A stretch of 7,892 bases of DNA, taken from contig JAAYJY010000152.1 of NCBI GenBank assembly GCA_012522705.1, forward strand, positions 1 to 7,892, read 5' to 3'. Shown in pieces: positions 1 to 4,643 of the stretch (its first letter is position 1; each line of letters opens with the position of its first letter). The DNA is from Syntrophomonadaceae bacterium. Its GTDB lineage: Bacteria > Bacillota > Syntrophomonadia > Syntrophomonadales > Syntrophomonadaceae. The position numbers were made by a program, and so were the translations under genes. The notes beneath the pieces are model-generated. The model made no database searches, was not told the origin of the DNA, and saw only the letters and a list, made by a program, of their open reading frames with translations.

Positions 1-99
1 ATAAACAACCTAATCCCGGTCACCCTGGGTAACATTGTGGGCGGAGCAGTCTTCGTAGGAATGTACTACTGGTTCGTTTACCTGAGAAAAACGGCGTAA
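1..99 (+). CDS. Formate/nitrite transporter family protein, C-terminal fragment
   Basis: This is the last 32 codons of a gene entering from the left, ending in TAA at 97-99. The peptide reads NNLIPVTLGNIVGGAVFVG and continues into a hydrophobic YYWFVY stretch with a short basic end (LRKTA). The N-LIPVT-GN-vGGa pattern is the typical last transmembrane helix of the FocA/NirC (FNT) family. These are pentameric inner-membrane channels for formate, nitrite or hydrosulfide. The substrate cannot be told from this fragment, because the selectivity residues lie outside the window. The 216-base gap to the next gene contains a stem-loop but no evident terminator, so read-through into the rubrerythrin-like gene is possible. 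The family call rests on the motif alone but is fairly secure. Confidence 0.85.
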   Translation: MNNLIPVTLGNIVGGAVFVGMYYWFVYLRKTA

Positions 100-183
100 G
101 GCCAAGGACTAGAGTGTAGCCGCTTAATAGGATCGGCATCGACCCCCAATTATTTAGTTACTGGTAATTCCGCCTCAGGAGGG

Positions 184-244
184 GCCAGCGTAAAACCGAA
201 AGCTCTTCACCAAACCATTGGAGCGGAGCAGTGTTTTCGCTGGC
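184..244 (+). promoter_or_regulatory. Long stem-loop in the leader of the rubrerythrin-like gene
   Basis: GCCAGCG (184-190) pairs with CGCTGGC (238-244), and AAAAC (192-196) pairs with GTTTT (233-237). Together they give a 12-bp stem with one bulged T at 191. Inside, GCTC (202-205) can pair with GAGC (226-229), and CCA (210-212) with TGG (219-221). No T-tract follows, so it does not look like a simple terminator of the upstream transporter gene. It lies about 70 bases before the start of the ferritin-like gene and could be a cis-acting RNA. I do not recognise a known riboswitch core. The pairing is visible in the sequence; the function is inferred. I found no convincing promoter in 100-315. 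Confidence 0.45.
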
Positions 245-315
245 TGCCTTAATGGCGGGCCAGAAACAGAAAATTCCACTGGAAACATTAAATCAATACC
301 GAAAGGAGGATAGAT

Positions 316-771
316 ATGGAGAGCAAAGAATTTGAACGAATTATGGATTTTGCCATTGGGGAAGAGATAGAAGCCCGCGACTTTTACAAAGAAGTCGCTC
401 AGACGACTTCGGACAAGAGCCTCAGAGTTATCTTCGAGGAACTGGCCCAGGAAGAAGAGGAACACCGTTTGACCCTGGAATCGTTGAAGACCAAGCAGAT
501 ACAGAAGTTCACCTTTCGCGGTGTTGCCGACTACAAGATCGCCGAGACGGTGGATACGCCCAAACTGTCGATGAATATGAAACCAGCCGACGCCATCGCC
601 CTGGCCATGAAGAAAGAGGAAGAGTCCATGAAGATGTACGAGGGCTTGGCCAAGGCAGCTACCGAAGAAGAGGAACTGCACCTGTTTATGAACCTGGCCA
701 AAATGGAACAGGGGCACAAAGCCAAGATGGAAGAACTCTATACCCAGACCGCTTTTGGCGAGGTGTGGTAA
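316..771 (+). CDS. Ferritin-like di-iron protein (rubrerythrin family, no rubredoxin domain)
   Basis: A 151-residue protein starting at ATG 316 behind a consensus AGGAGG (304-309). It has the four-helix di-iron pattern of rubrerythrins. The likely ligands are E17 in helix 1 (EIEARDFY), E47 and H50 in helix 2 (EEEH), E101 in helix 3 (EEESMKMY) and E131 and H134 in helix 4 (EQGH). The two helix pairs are repeats of each other, with E17..Y24 matching E101..Y108. There is no Cys-X2-Cys rubredoxin domain, so the electron donor must be a separate protein. Family members in anaerobes reduce hydrogen peroxide or handle iron in the cytoplasm; which applies here cannot be decided from sequence. The protein is very rich in Glu and Lys. 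It is preceded by a formate/nitrite channel gene and by a structured leader that may control it. Confidence 0.88.
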   Translation: MESKEFERIMDFAIGEEIEARDFYKEVAQTTSDKSLRVIFEELAQEEEEHRLTLESLKTKQIQKFTFRGVADYKIAETVDTPKLSMNMKPADAIALAMKKEEESMKMYEGLAKAATEEEELHLFMNLAKMEQGHKAKMEELYTQTAFGEVW

Positions 772-962
772 AGTGTCAAGAGGCCGGTTATCGTAACGTC
801 CTGCAAATATCGGAGCAAACCGCGCATAAGCGCGAGCTCCTGATGCCGGCGACCTTGGGCCACCTGATTCAGGGCCGCCGACCGCCAGGAAACATGATAC
901 ATGGTTTATCCCCTCATATACCATTAATACCGGGGTCCAGATCGGGATCCAGGTGCAAAGTC
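772..962. other. Non-coding stretch with a compound hairpin at 812-840
   Basis: No credible gene is present: the open frames lack ribosome sites and family resemblance. The clearest structure is at 812-840. GGAGC (812-816) pairs with GCTCC (836-840) and encloses CGCGC (821-825) paired with GCGCG (830-834) around an ATAA loop. No T-run follows, so it is a poor intrinsic terminator. It begins about 40 bases after the stop of the ferritin-like gene and could be a 3' stabiliser or part of a small RNA. The rest, up to 962, holds no recognised feature. Confidence 0.35.
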
Positions 963-992
963 AAAAGGCTTCTCCGCAAGGAGAGGTCTTTT
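963..992. terminator. Terminator-like hairpin after the ferritin-like gene
   Basis: Bases 963-975 (AAAAGGCTTCTCC) pair along all 13 positions with 980-992 (GGAGAGGTCTTTT), counting two G-U pairs, around a GCAA tetraloop. The A-run on one side and T-run on the other suit a bidirectional intrinsic terminator. The four Ts are within the stem and are followed by GG rather than more T, so efficiency is uncertain. It separates the ferritin-like gene from the promoter of the LCP gene. Confidence 0.6.
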
Positions 993-1012
993 GGTATACA
1001 TGGAGAAATACC

Positions 1013-1041
1013 TGGAGCAAGAGCATCTGTTAACCTATAAT
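1013..1041 (+). promoter_or_regulatory. Candidate sigma-A-type promoter for the LCP gene
   Basis: A perfect TATAAT lies at 1036-1041. The hexamer 17 bases upstream, TGGAGC (1013-1018), is a poor match to TTGACA. Transcription would begin near 1048, leaving a leader of about 190 bases before the LCP start codon. It sits just downstream of the terminator-like hairpin at 963-992, as expected for a new transcription unit. The weak -35 lowers confidence. Confidence 0.45.
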
Positions 1042-1047
1042 TAATTC

Positions 1048-1225
1048 GATGGGCTCCGAAAAACGGGTTGGTCCAGATGGTACCCATCAATGCCCAGCCC
1101 CCAGTACCTTGGGGGCGGGCCTCAAGGTATTACTCCGGGAAAGGGTTATAAACGCCGGAAGGGTGGACAGGGCAAACCTTTGGGGATTAGAATGAATCGT
1201 AAATGCTCATGTCAACGATTTACAT
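1048..1225 (+). promoter_or_regulatory. Structured 5' leader of the LCP gene
   Basis: Several helices can form. GATGGG (1048-1053) pairs with CCCATC (1083-1088). A GC-rich stem has GCCC (1092-1095) plus GCCCCCA (1097-1103) paired with TGGGGGC (1110-1116) plus GGGC (1117-1120), with one bulged A. TCCGG (1134-1138) can pair with CCGGA (1155-1159), in competition with AAAGG (1140-1144) pairing CCTTT (1177-1181). Just before the ribosome site are two mutually exclusive hairpins: AATCGT (1195-1200) with ACGATT (1215-1220), and GTAAAT (1199-1204) with ATTTAC (1218-1223). The layout suggests control of translation, but I could not match it to a known riboswitch. The pairings are seen; the role is inferred. 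Confidence 0.4.
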
Positions 1226-1237
1226 GGAGGAGAGTTT

Positions 1238-2491
1238 TTGATAATGACAGGTTCGTCAGGCAGGAAACGGAAGTACGCTATTTTCGCGGCAGTGTTTTTG
1301 GTTATGTTGGCCTTGGGAATATATACAGGGGAAAAATTGAATGACCGGGTTTTTGAATCGGTAGCAACCAAGGACAGCAAGGGTAAAGTGATAAATATAT
1401 TGGTCATGGGCATCGACGCCCGCAACGCTCGGGAAAATTCCCGCAGCGATACCATGATCCTGGCCAGCCTGGATCCAACCACCCAGCAAGTGGTGATGGT
1501 CTCCATCCCCCGTGACACCCGCATCAAGAATGCTCGGGGCCAGAACGACCGCATCAACAGCGTCAACTGGCTGCAGGGGCCGGAGGCGGCCTGCAAAGAA
1601 GTTGGCAAACTGCTGAACGTGGACGTCGATTACTATGTCATCACCAACTTTGGAGGATTCGGGGATATAGTTGACGCTCTGGGCGGCGTCCACATCGACG
1701 TGGAGACCAACATGTATCATGCCGATCCGATCAACCCCGAGCTGGCCATCAATCTGAAGAAGGGCCCTCAGTATCTGAACGGCCAGCAGGCGCTGGCTTA
1801 TGTACGCTACCGGACCCTACCCACCGCCGATATTGGACGGACCGAGAATCAGCAGAAGTTTATCAAGGCGTTGGCGGCTGAGATGCTGCAGACCAAGACC
1901 ATACTGCGGCTGCCCCAGCTGATACCAGGGCTATACGAAAATGTAAAAACCAATATCCCCCTGCAGGACATGATCTACCTGGGCCAGATGACCCAGAAAT
2001 TGGACCTGGAAAACATCATCGCCCTGACTTTGCCCGGTTACTTCCTCACCGACAGCCAAACCGGAGCCAGCTACTGGGAGGCAGATAAAAAGATCGCCAA
2101 GACCCTGATCGCAGATCTGAAGACGGGAGCTGAGATAAAGGTGGTACAAGAAGCCCCGCCCGGAGCTAACCCGGTCAAAATGGTGGCCCGCCCGGAGGTT
2201 GAAGTTGAGCCGCCCCCGATCACGGAATCTGAAGAGGAAGGGGCAATTAAAGACGGTGACGAGAAAACAGGCGCCGTTGGGAATGGAGAGATTGGCGAAC
2301 AAAGACCTGATGAAGAAAAGGATGGCAGCGGTGATGGTCAGGATACCGACCCATCACCGGGTGATGAAGGGCCTATCGACACTGAGGATGACGATGTGGA
2401 AAGCGGTGAAGAAATCGATGAGGAAGGCGATTCGACCGGATCGCCGCCGCCAGTGCTGGACCTCGAGGAACTAATGAAGGTAAGGCCTTAG
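1238..2491 (+). CDS. LytR-CpsA-Psr (LCP) family wall-polymer transferase with acidic tail
   Basis: A 417-residue membrane protein. LCP enzymes move lipid-linked anionic or capsular polymers onto peptidoglycan outside the membrane. A basic N-terminus (RKRK, 9-12) and one membrane helix (about 13-31) place the domain outside the cell. The LCP domain (about 50-215) shows SRSDT (68-72), SIPRDTRI (89-96), DRINS (104-108), NFGGFGDIVDALGG (137-150), AYVRYR (187-192) and DIGRTENQQ (198-206). These carry the conserved Arg and Asp residues that bind polyprenyl pyrophosphate. One usual position differs: Asn204 stands where many relatives have Arg (R-Q-Q). The last roughly 95 residues are a Pro/Gly/Asp/Glu-rich tail, probably unfolded. 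The TTG start at 1238 lies 7 bases after GGAGG (1226-1230); ATG 1244 is the alternative. A strong terminator follows, so the gene appears monocistronic. The polymer transferred is unknown. Confidence 0.92.
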   Translation: MIMTGSSGRKRKYAIFAAVFLVMLALGIYTGEKLNDRVFESVATKDSKGKVINILVMGIDARNARENSRSDTMILASLDPTTQQVVMVSIPRDTRIKNARGQNDRINSVNWLQGPEAACKEVGKLLNVDVDYYVITNFGGFGDIVDALGGVHIDVETNMYHADPINPELAINLKKGPQYLNGQQALAYVRYRTLPTADIGRTENQQKFIKALAAEMLQTKTILRLPQLIPGLYENVKTNIPLQDMIYLGQMTQKLDLENIIALTLPGYFLTDSQTGASYWEADKKIAKTLIADLKTGAEIKVVQEAPPGANPVKMVARPEVEVEPPPITESEEEGAIKDGDEKTGAVGNGEIGEQRPDEEKDGSGDGQDTDPSPGDEGPIDTEDDDVESGEEIDEEGDSTGSPPPVLDLEELMKVRP

Positions 2492-2509
2492 AAAACTGCA
2501 ATCCATAAT

Positions 2510-2542
2510 AAACGGCTGCCTCATAGAGAAGGCAGCCGTTTT
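2510..2542 (+). terminator. Intrinsic terminator of the LCP gene
   Basis: AAACGGCTGCCT (2510-2521) pairs perfectly with AGGCAGCCGTTT (2530-2541) around an 8-base loop and ends in TTTT. It starts 18 bases after the LCP stop codon. This is the best intrinsic terminator in the window. The A-run on the other arm means it could also stop transcripts from the opposite strand. Confidence 0.92.
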
Positions 2543-2556
2543 GGGGCCAGCAACGC

Positions 2557-2620
2557 GAGATCCTTCGTCGCCTTCGGCTCCTCAGGATGACAAAACAGGT
2601 ACTTTGGCAGTGGTTCCGGA
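2557..2620 (+). repeat. Dispersed repeat, copy R1
   Basis: This copy begins GAGATCCTTCGTCGCCTTCG, continues through GGATGACAAAA and ends near TTCCGGA. It matches R2 (4087-4168) and the reverse complement of the 75-base units at 6256-6480. It lies between the LCP terminator and the convergent flavin reductase gene, and overlaps the last 12 codons and the stop of that gene. Similar GATCCTTCG...GGATGACA sequences are, as far as I recall, widespread intergenic repeats in many bacterial genomes. Confidence 0.85.
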
Positions 2621-3145
2621 CGTTTCTCTTTCCTCTTGATCGTTTCTATAGCAGGCGGTTATTTGCCCATAGTACATCACATGAAAATCCAGGCTCGAAT
2701 AGGAATTGCCCCGGACAGTGTCGTCCAGCAGATTAGCATCCATAGCCTGGCGGAAGACCGTCCTGCACTCGAAGAACAGGTTGCATTCCTTGATGACCGG
2801 GCTTTGGATGGTGCGAGCCGGTTGAGGGGTGACTCCTGCGGCCTTAAATTTATCTACATCGCGGCCGGACACGCTGCCGGCGATAGCCAGAGCCTTCCGC
2901 ATCTCTCCGGGCGCGGGCAGGCACACCGAAAAATCCGCCGCCTTCTCGATCAAGCCGTGGGTATGACGGGAATAACGCACCATCACGGTGAGCACCGGCA
3001 TTTTCCAGATGTAACCGATGTTGCCCCAACCGATAGTCATGGTGTTGAGACGCTCGCCTTCCTGCACAGTCAGAAATGCCCCCCGGGGCAACTGCTCCAG
3101 GAACTGGCGTGAGTATTCTTCATAAGAGATGTCCTTGGCCATCAT
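2582..3145 (-). CDS. Flavin reductase-like FMN-binding protein
   Basis: A 187-residue cytoplasmic protein counted from the ATG at 3145. It resembles the flavin reductase-like (split-barrel, FMN-binding) family, with FLTVQEGERLNTMTIGWG (24-41), an MPVLTVMVRYSRHTH segment (49-63) and DFSVCLP further on. Relatives bind FMN and reduce flavins, or act as small flavoproteins in anaerobes; the substrate here is unknown. The ribosome site GGAAGGAG (3158-3151) lies 5 bases before ATG 3145 and 8 before an adjacent in-frame ATG at 3142, so either may be used. An upstream in-frame ATG at 3187 lies inside a hairpin and has no good ribosome site. The recognisable domain ends around YYGQITACYRND. The final residues, SGTTAKVPVLSS and the stop, come from dispersed repeat R1, so the natural end was probably replaced or extended. 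It is convergent with the LCP gene. Confidence 0.82.
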   Translation of the reverse strand: MMAKDISYEEYSRQFLEQLPRGAFLTVQEGERLNTMTIGWGNIGYIWKMPVLTVMVRYSRHTHGLIEKAADFSVCLPAPGEMRKALAIAGSVSGRDVDKFKAAGVTPQPARTIQSPVIKECNLFFECRTVFRQAMDANLLDDTVRGNSYSSLDFHVMYYGQITACYRNDQEERETSGTTAKVPVLSS

Positions 3146-3160
3146 CCAGTCTCCTTCCCT

Positions 3161-3194
3161 CAATAACTTACGGGGGACTGTCCCCAAGTTATTG
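3161..3194 (-). repeat. REP-like palindrome in the flavin reductase leader
   Basis: CAATAACTT (3161-3169) pairs with AAGTTATTG (3186-3194) and encloses GGGGA (3173-3177) paired with TCCCC (3181-3185) around CTG. The inner palindrome recurs at 4087-4099 (GGGGACAGTCCCC) joined to repeat R2, and partly in the 6256-6480 array. On the minus strand the hairpin ends only about 3 bases before the ribosome site of the flavin reductase gene, so it could affect translation. It resembles bacterial REP-type palindromes. No transposase gene is visible in the window. Confidence 0.7.
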
Positions 3195-3451
3195 CGAGTT
3201 ATTTTCCGATATTAGTAAATTATATACCAATGAAGCGTTGATTAGCATTTTGTTTTTTTGCCGTTCCGCGCGCACCGAGGAATACAGCCCCGGATATAGA
3301 CTTTGCTGCGGTCAAAGTGACACCATTCTTTCAGAGTGGCGATGACTTATTTGATTTGAGAATTATGCAAAACTTCCAACAATATAATATAGGTAGAAGT
3401 AGATGAAAGAATGCCAATTACGTATTTGATTTTAGAACGGGGGATAAGGAA
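3195..3451. other. AT-rich divergent intergenic region with candidate promoters and small hairpins
   Basis: This region separates two divergent genes. On the minus strand, TATAAT lies at 3224-3219 within TATATAAT, with a poor -35; it could serve the flavin reductase gene. On the plus strand, TATAAT lies at 3383-3388 with TTGAGA at 3356-3361, but the spacing of 21 is too long for a confident promoter; CAATAT (3380-3385) would give 18. Small stems occur at 3300-3318 (ACTTTG with CAAAGT) and 3323-3339 (CCATTCT with AGAGTGG, loop TTC). No gene is evident. Confidence 0.4.
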
Positions 3452-4045
3452 TTGAAGAGATGGGGTTGGAAAATAATCCTGGCAGCGCTGCTGGTGATCG
3501 CAACGATGGGAGCCGGCCGAGTCAGCCTGGCCACGGAGAACATCCAACCGGCATGGGCCGGTTTCTATGACATCATCATATCCACTGCTGAAGGGGACCA
3601 GGTACCGGCCCAGATCGAGCTCAAGGACTGGGGTGACGGGCAGCTGGCTGTCCATGGCGACTTCCAGGGTCAATCCCTCAACCAGCTGGGTGAATATAGC
3701 GGAGACCCGGAGGGGGAGGGGCTTAAAGCCCATTTCGGCATAAATTTTGGATTGGTGCAGGGCTTTATCGATTTCACTATCCGCTATACGGAAGGACGCT
3801 ATACCATCGAGGGCGCGGGGGCGGCTGACTCTATTGCCGTGGGCAAAATGGCAGCGACTTTCAGCGGTCAGCGCCAGTCAGCGGAATCGGCCCCGCCCAC
3901 CCCGGCTCCAACCCCGGGGGGCGCTCCGACTGTTCCGGGGGCCGAACCCCCCAATTATGTGCTCTGGGCAGCGGGAGCGGCGGCGGTGTTGGTCCTGACT
4001 GCAGCCATCACGTCCCGGCGGCGCAGGCGCGGCTCCGGGAAGTGA
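3452..4045 (+). CDS. Secreted, C-terminally anchored protein of unknown function
   Basis: I do not recognise the family of this 197-residue protein. Its TTG start (3452) follows a GGGGGA ribosome site (3438-3444 region). Residues 1-27 form a signal peptide: basic KRWGWK, a hydrophobic core IILAALLVIATMGAG, and a likely cleavage after Ser-Leu-Ala27. Residues about 30-140 form a compact, probably beta-rich domain with repeated Gly-Asp turns (ELKDWGDGQLAVHGDF, YTEGRYTIEGAG). Residues about 143-167 are a Pro/Ala/Thr-rich linker. Residues 169-187 are a membrane helix (YVLWAAGAAAVLVLTAAIT), followed by RRRRR and GSGK. This gives an outside-facing domain with a C-terminal anchor. The motif-helix-Arg cluster layout resembles surface-sorting tails, but there is no LPXTG or PEP motif. 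It stands alone between a divergent and a convergent neighbour and has no clear terminator of its own. Confidence 0.75.
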   Translation: MKRWGWKIILAALLVIATMGAGRVSLATENIQPAWAGFYDIIISTAEGDQVPAQIELKDWGDGQLAVHGDFQGQSLNQLGEYSGDPEGEGLKAHFGINFGLVQGFIDFTIRYTEGRYTIEGAGAADSIAVGKMAATFSGQRQSAESAPPTPAPTPGGAPTVPGAEPPNYVLWAAGAAAVLVLTAAITSRRRRRGSGK

Positions 4046-4086
4046 CCGCTGGCTTAAGACTCCCTTATTTTACATCCACAGGAAAA

Positions 4087-4168
4087 GGGGACAGTCCCCG
4101 ATGAGATCCTTCGTCGCCTTCGGCTCCTCTGGATGACAAAAATGGCATTTTGTCAGTGGTCTCGGAGG
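4087..4168 (+). repeat. Dispersed repeat, copy R2, with REP-like palindrome
   Basis: GGGGACAGTCCCC (4087-4099) leads directly into GATGAGATCCTTCG and on through CTCTGGATGACAAAA (to about 4141) and TCAGTGGTCTCGGA (to about 4166). The reverse complement is the same order of blocks as in the 6256-6480 units. It lies between the convergent secreted-protein gene and the VOC gene, where no ordinary terminator is seen, so it may take part in ending both transcripts. Confidence 0.85.
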
Positions 4169-4177
4169 TGACCACTG
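4154..4177. terminator. Perfect 8-bp hairpin between convergent genes
   Basis: CAGTGGTC (4154-4161) pairs perfectly with GACCACTG (4170-4177) around an 8-base loop. It overlaps the end of repeat R2 and lies about 70 bases past the stop of the VOC gene on the minus strand. Neither side has an adjacent clean T-run, so it may be only a weak terminator or an mRNA-stabilising stem. The structure is seen; the role is inferred. Confidence 0.35.
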
Positions 4178-4247
4178 CCTTCAGAGCCCTGCGTTTAACG
4201 TCCACGCCATTTTGTACAGACATGGTTCCAGGCGATAGCCGCCAACT

Positions 4248-4643
4248 TTACCTTTCCATCAATTCGATACGCTCCCCGTCCGGCCCGGCACAGAAGATCA
4301 ACCGGTGGCCCACGGCCTGGCGGGGCGCTTCCGTCTCAAAAGGTACCCCCTGCTCCCGCAGCCGCTCTACGGCAGCATCCAGATCGGGAACCGTAAAGGC
4401 GATATGATCGAAAAATCCGGCCTCGCGCTTCACAGGCGGAGCCGGAACGTATTCGAGCAGTTCAATAACCAGGTCACCGGTGTGCAGGTTGACTATCTTC
4501 AGGTTATCGGTGATCCGGCGGGCGCCGATGGTGAGCCCTAAAACCCGCTCATAAAACCGGGCCGACCGGTCGGCGTCGCTGACTGCCAGGCCTACATGGG
4601 CAAACCCAAAGTCTTTGCCTGGTTCGTAATTTCTATAAGTCAT
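4248..4643 (-). CDS. VOC/glyoxalase-fold metalloprotein
   Basis: A 131-residue protein made of two beta-alpha-beta-beta-beta modules, as in vicinal-oxygen-chelate enzymes (glyoxalase I, methylmalonyl-CoA epimerase). All four expected metal ligands are present: H16 (FAHVGLAV), E61 (LVIELLEY), H80 (FDHIAFTV) and E127 (ERIELME). The segment RSARFYERVLGL (26-37) is the usual first-helix signature, and FCAGPDGERIEL the usual ending. A metal-dependent isomerase or lyase is therefore likely, but the substrate cannot be read from sequence. The ATG at 4643 lies inside the last codons of glutamine synthetase (overlap 4633-4643), so translation is probably coupled to glnA. Its own ribosome site is weak, which fits coupling. 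The full metal set argues against a ligand-binding-only or resistance-type VOC protein. Confidence 0.85.
   Translation of the reverse strand: MTYRNYEPGKDFGFAHVGLAVSDADRSARFYERVLGLTIGARRITDNLKIVNLHTGDLVIELLEYVPAPPVKREAGFFDHIAFTVPDLDAAVERLREQGVPFETEAPRQAVGHRLIFCAGPDGERIELMER

Noticed and set aside
175..924. Long minus-strand open frame of 249 codons over the ferritin-like gene
   Set aside because: It is antisense to a gene with clear family motifs and a consensus ribosome site. Its own translation has no recognisable domain.
765..1040. Small open frame after the ferritin-like gene
   Set aside because: It overlaps the ferritin-like stop, has no ribosome site, runs through the 812-840 hairpin and the 963-992 terminator-like stem, and has no protein-like features.
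1165..1178. c-di-GMP-I (GEMM) riboswitch
   Set aside because: Only GACAGGGCAAACC resembles its core. The expected ACGCAAAGCC partner half does not follow.
3146..3187. Upstream ATG (3187) as the flavin reductase start
   Set aside because: It lies inside the REP-like hairpin without a ribosome site, while ATG 3145/3142 has a strong GGAAGGAG at proper spacing.
3240..3260. Intrinsic terminator at the T-run near 3247-3257
   Set aside because: No stable stem precedes the T-run on the plus strand, and on the minus strand it is an A-run.
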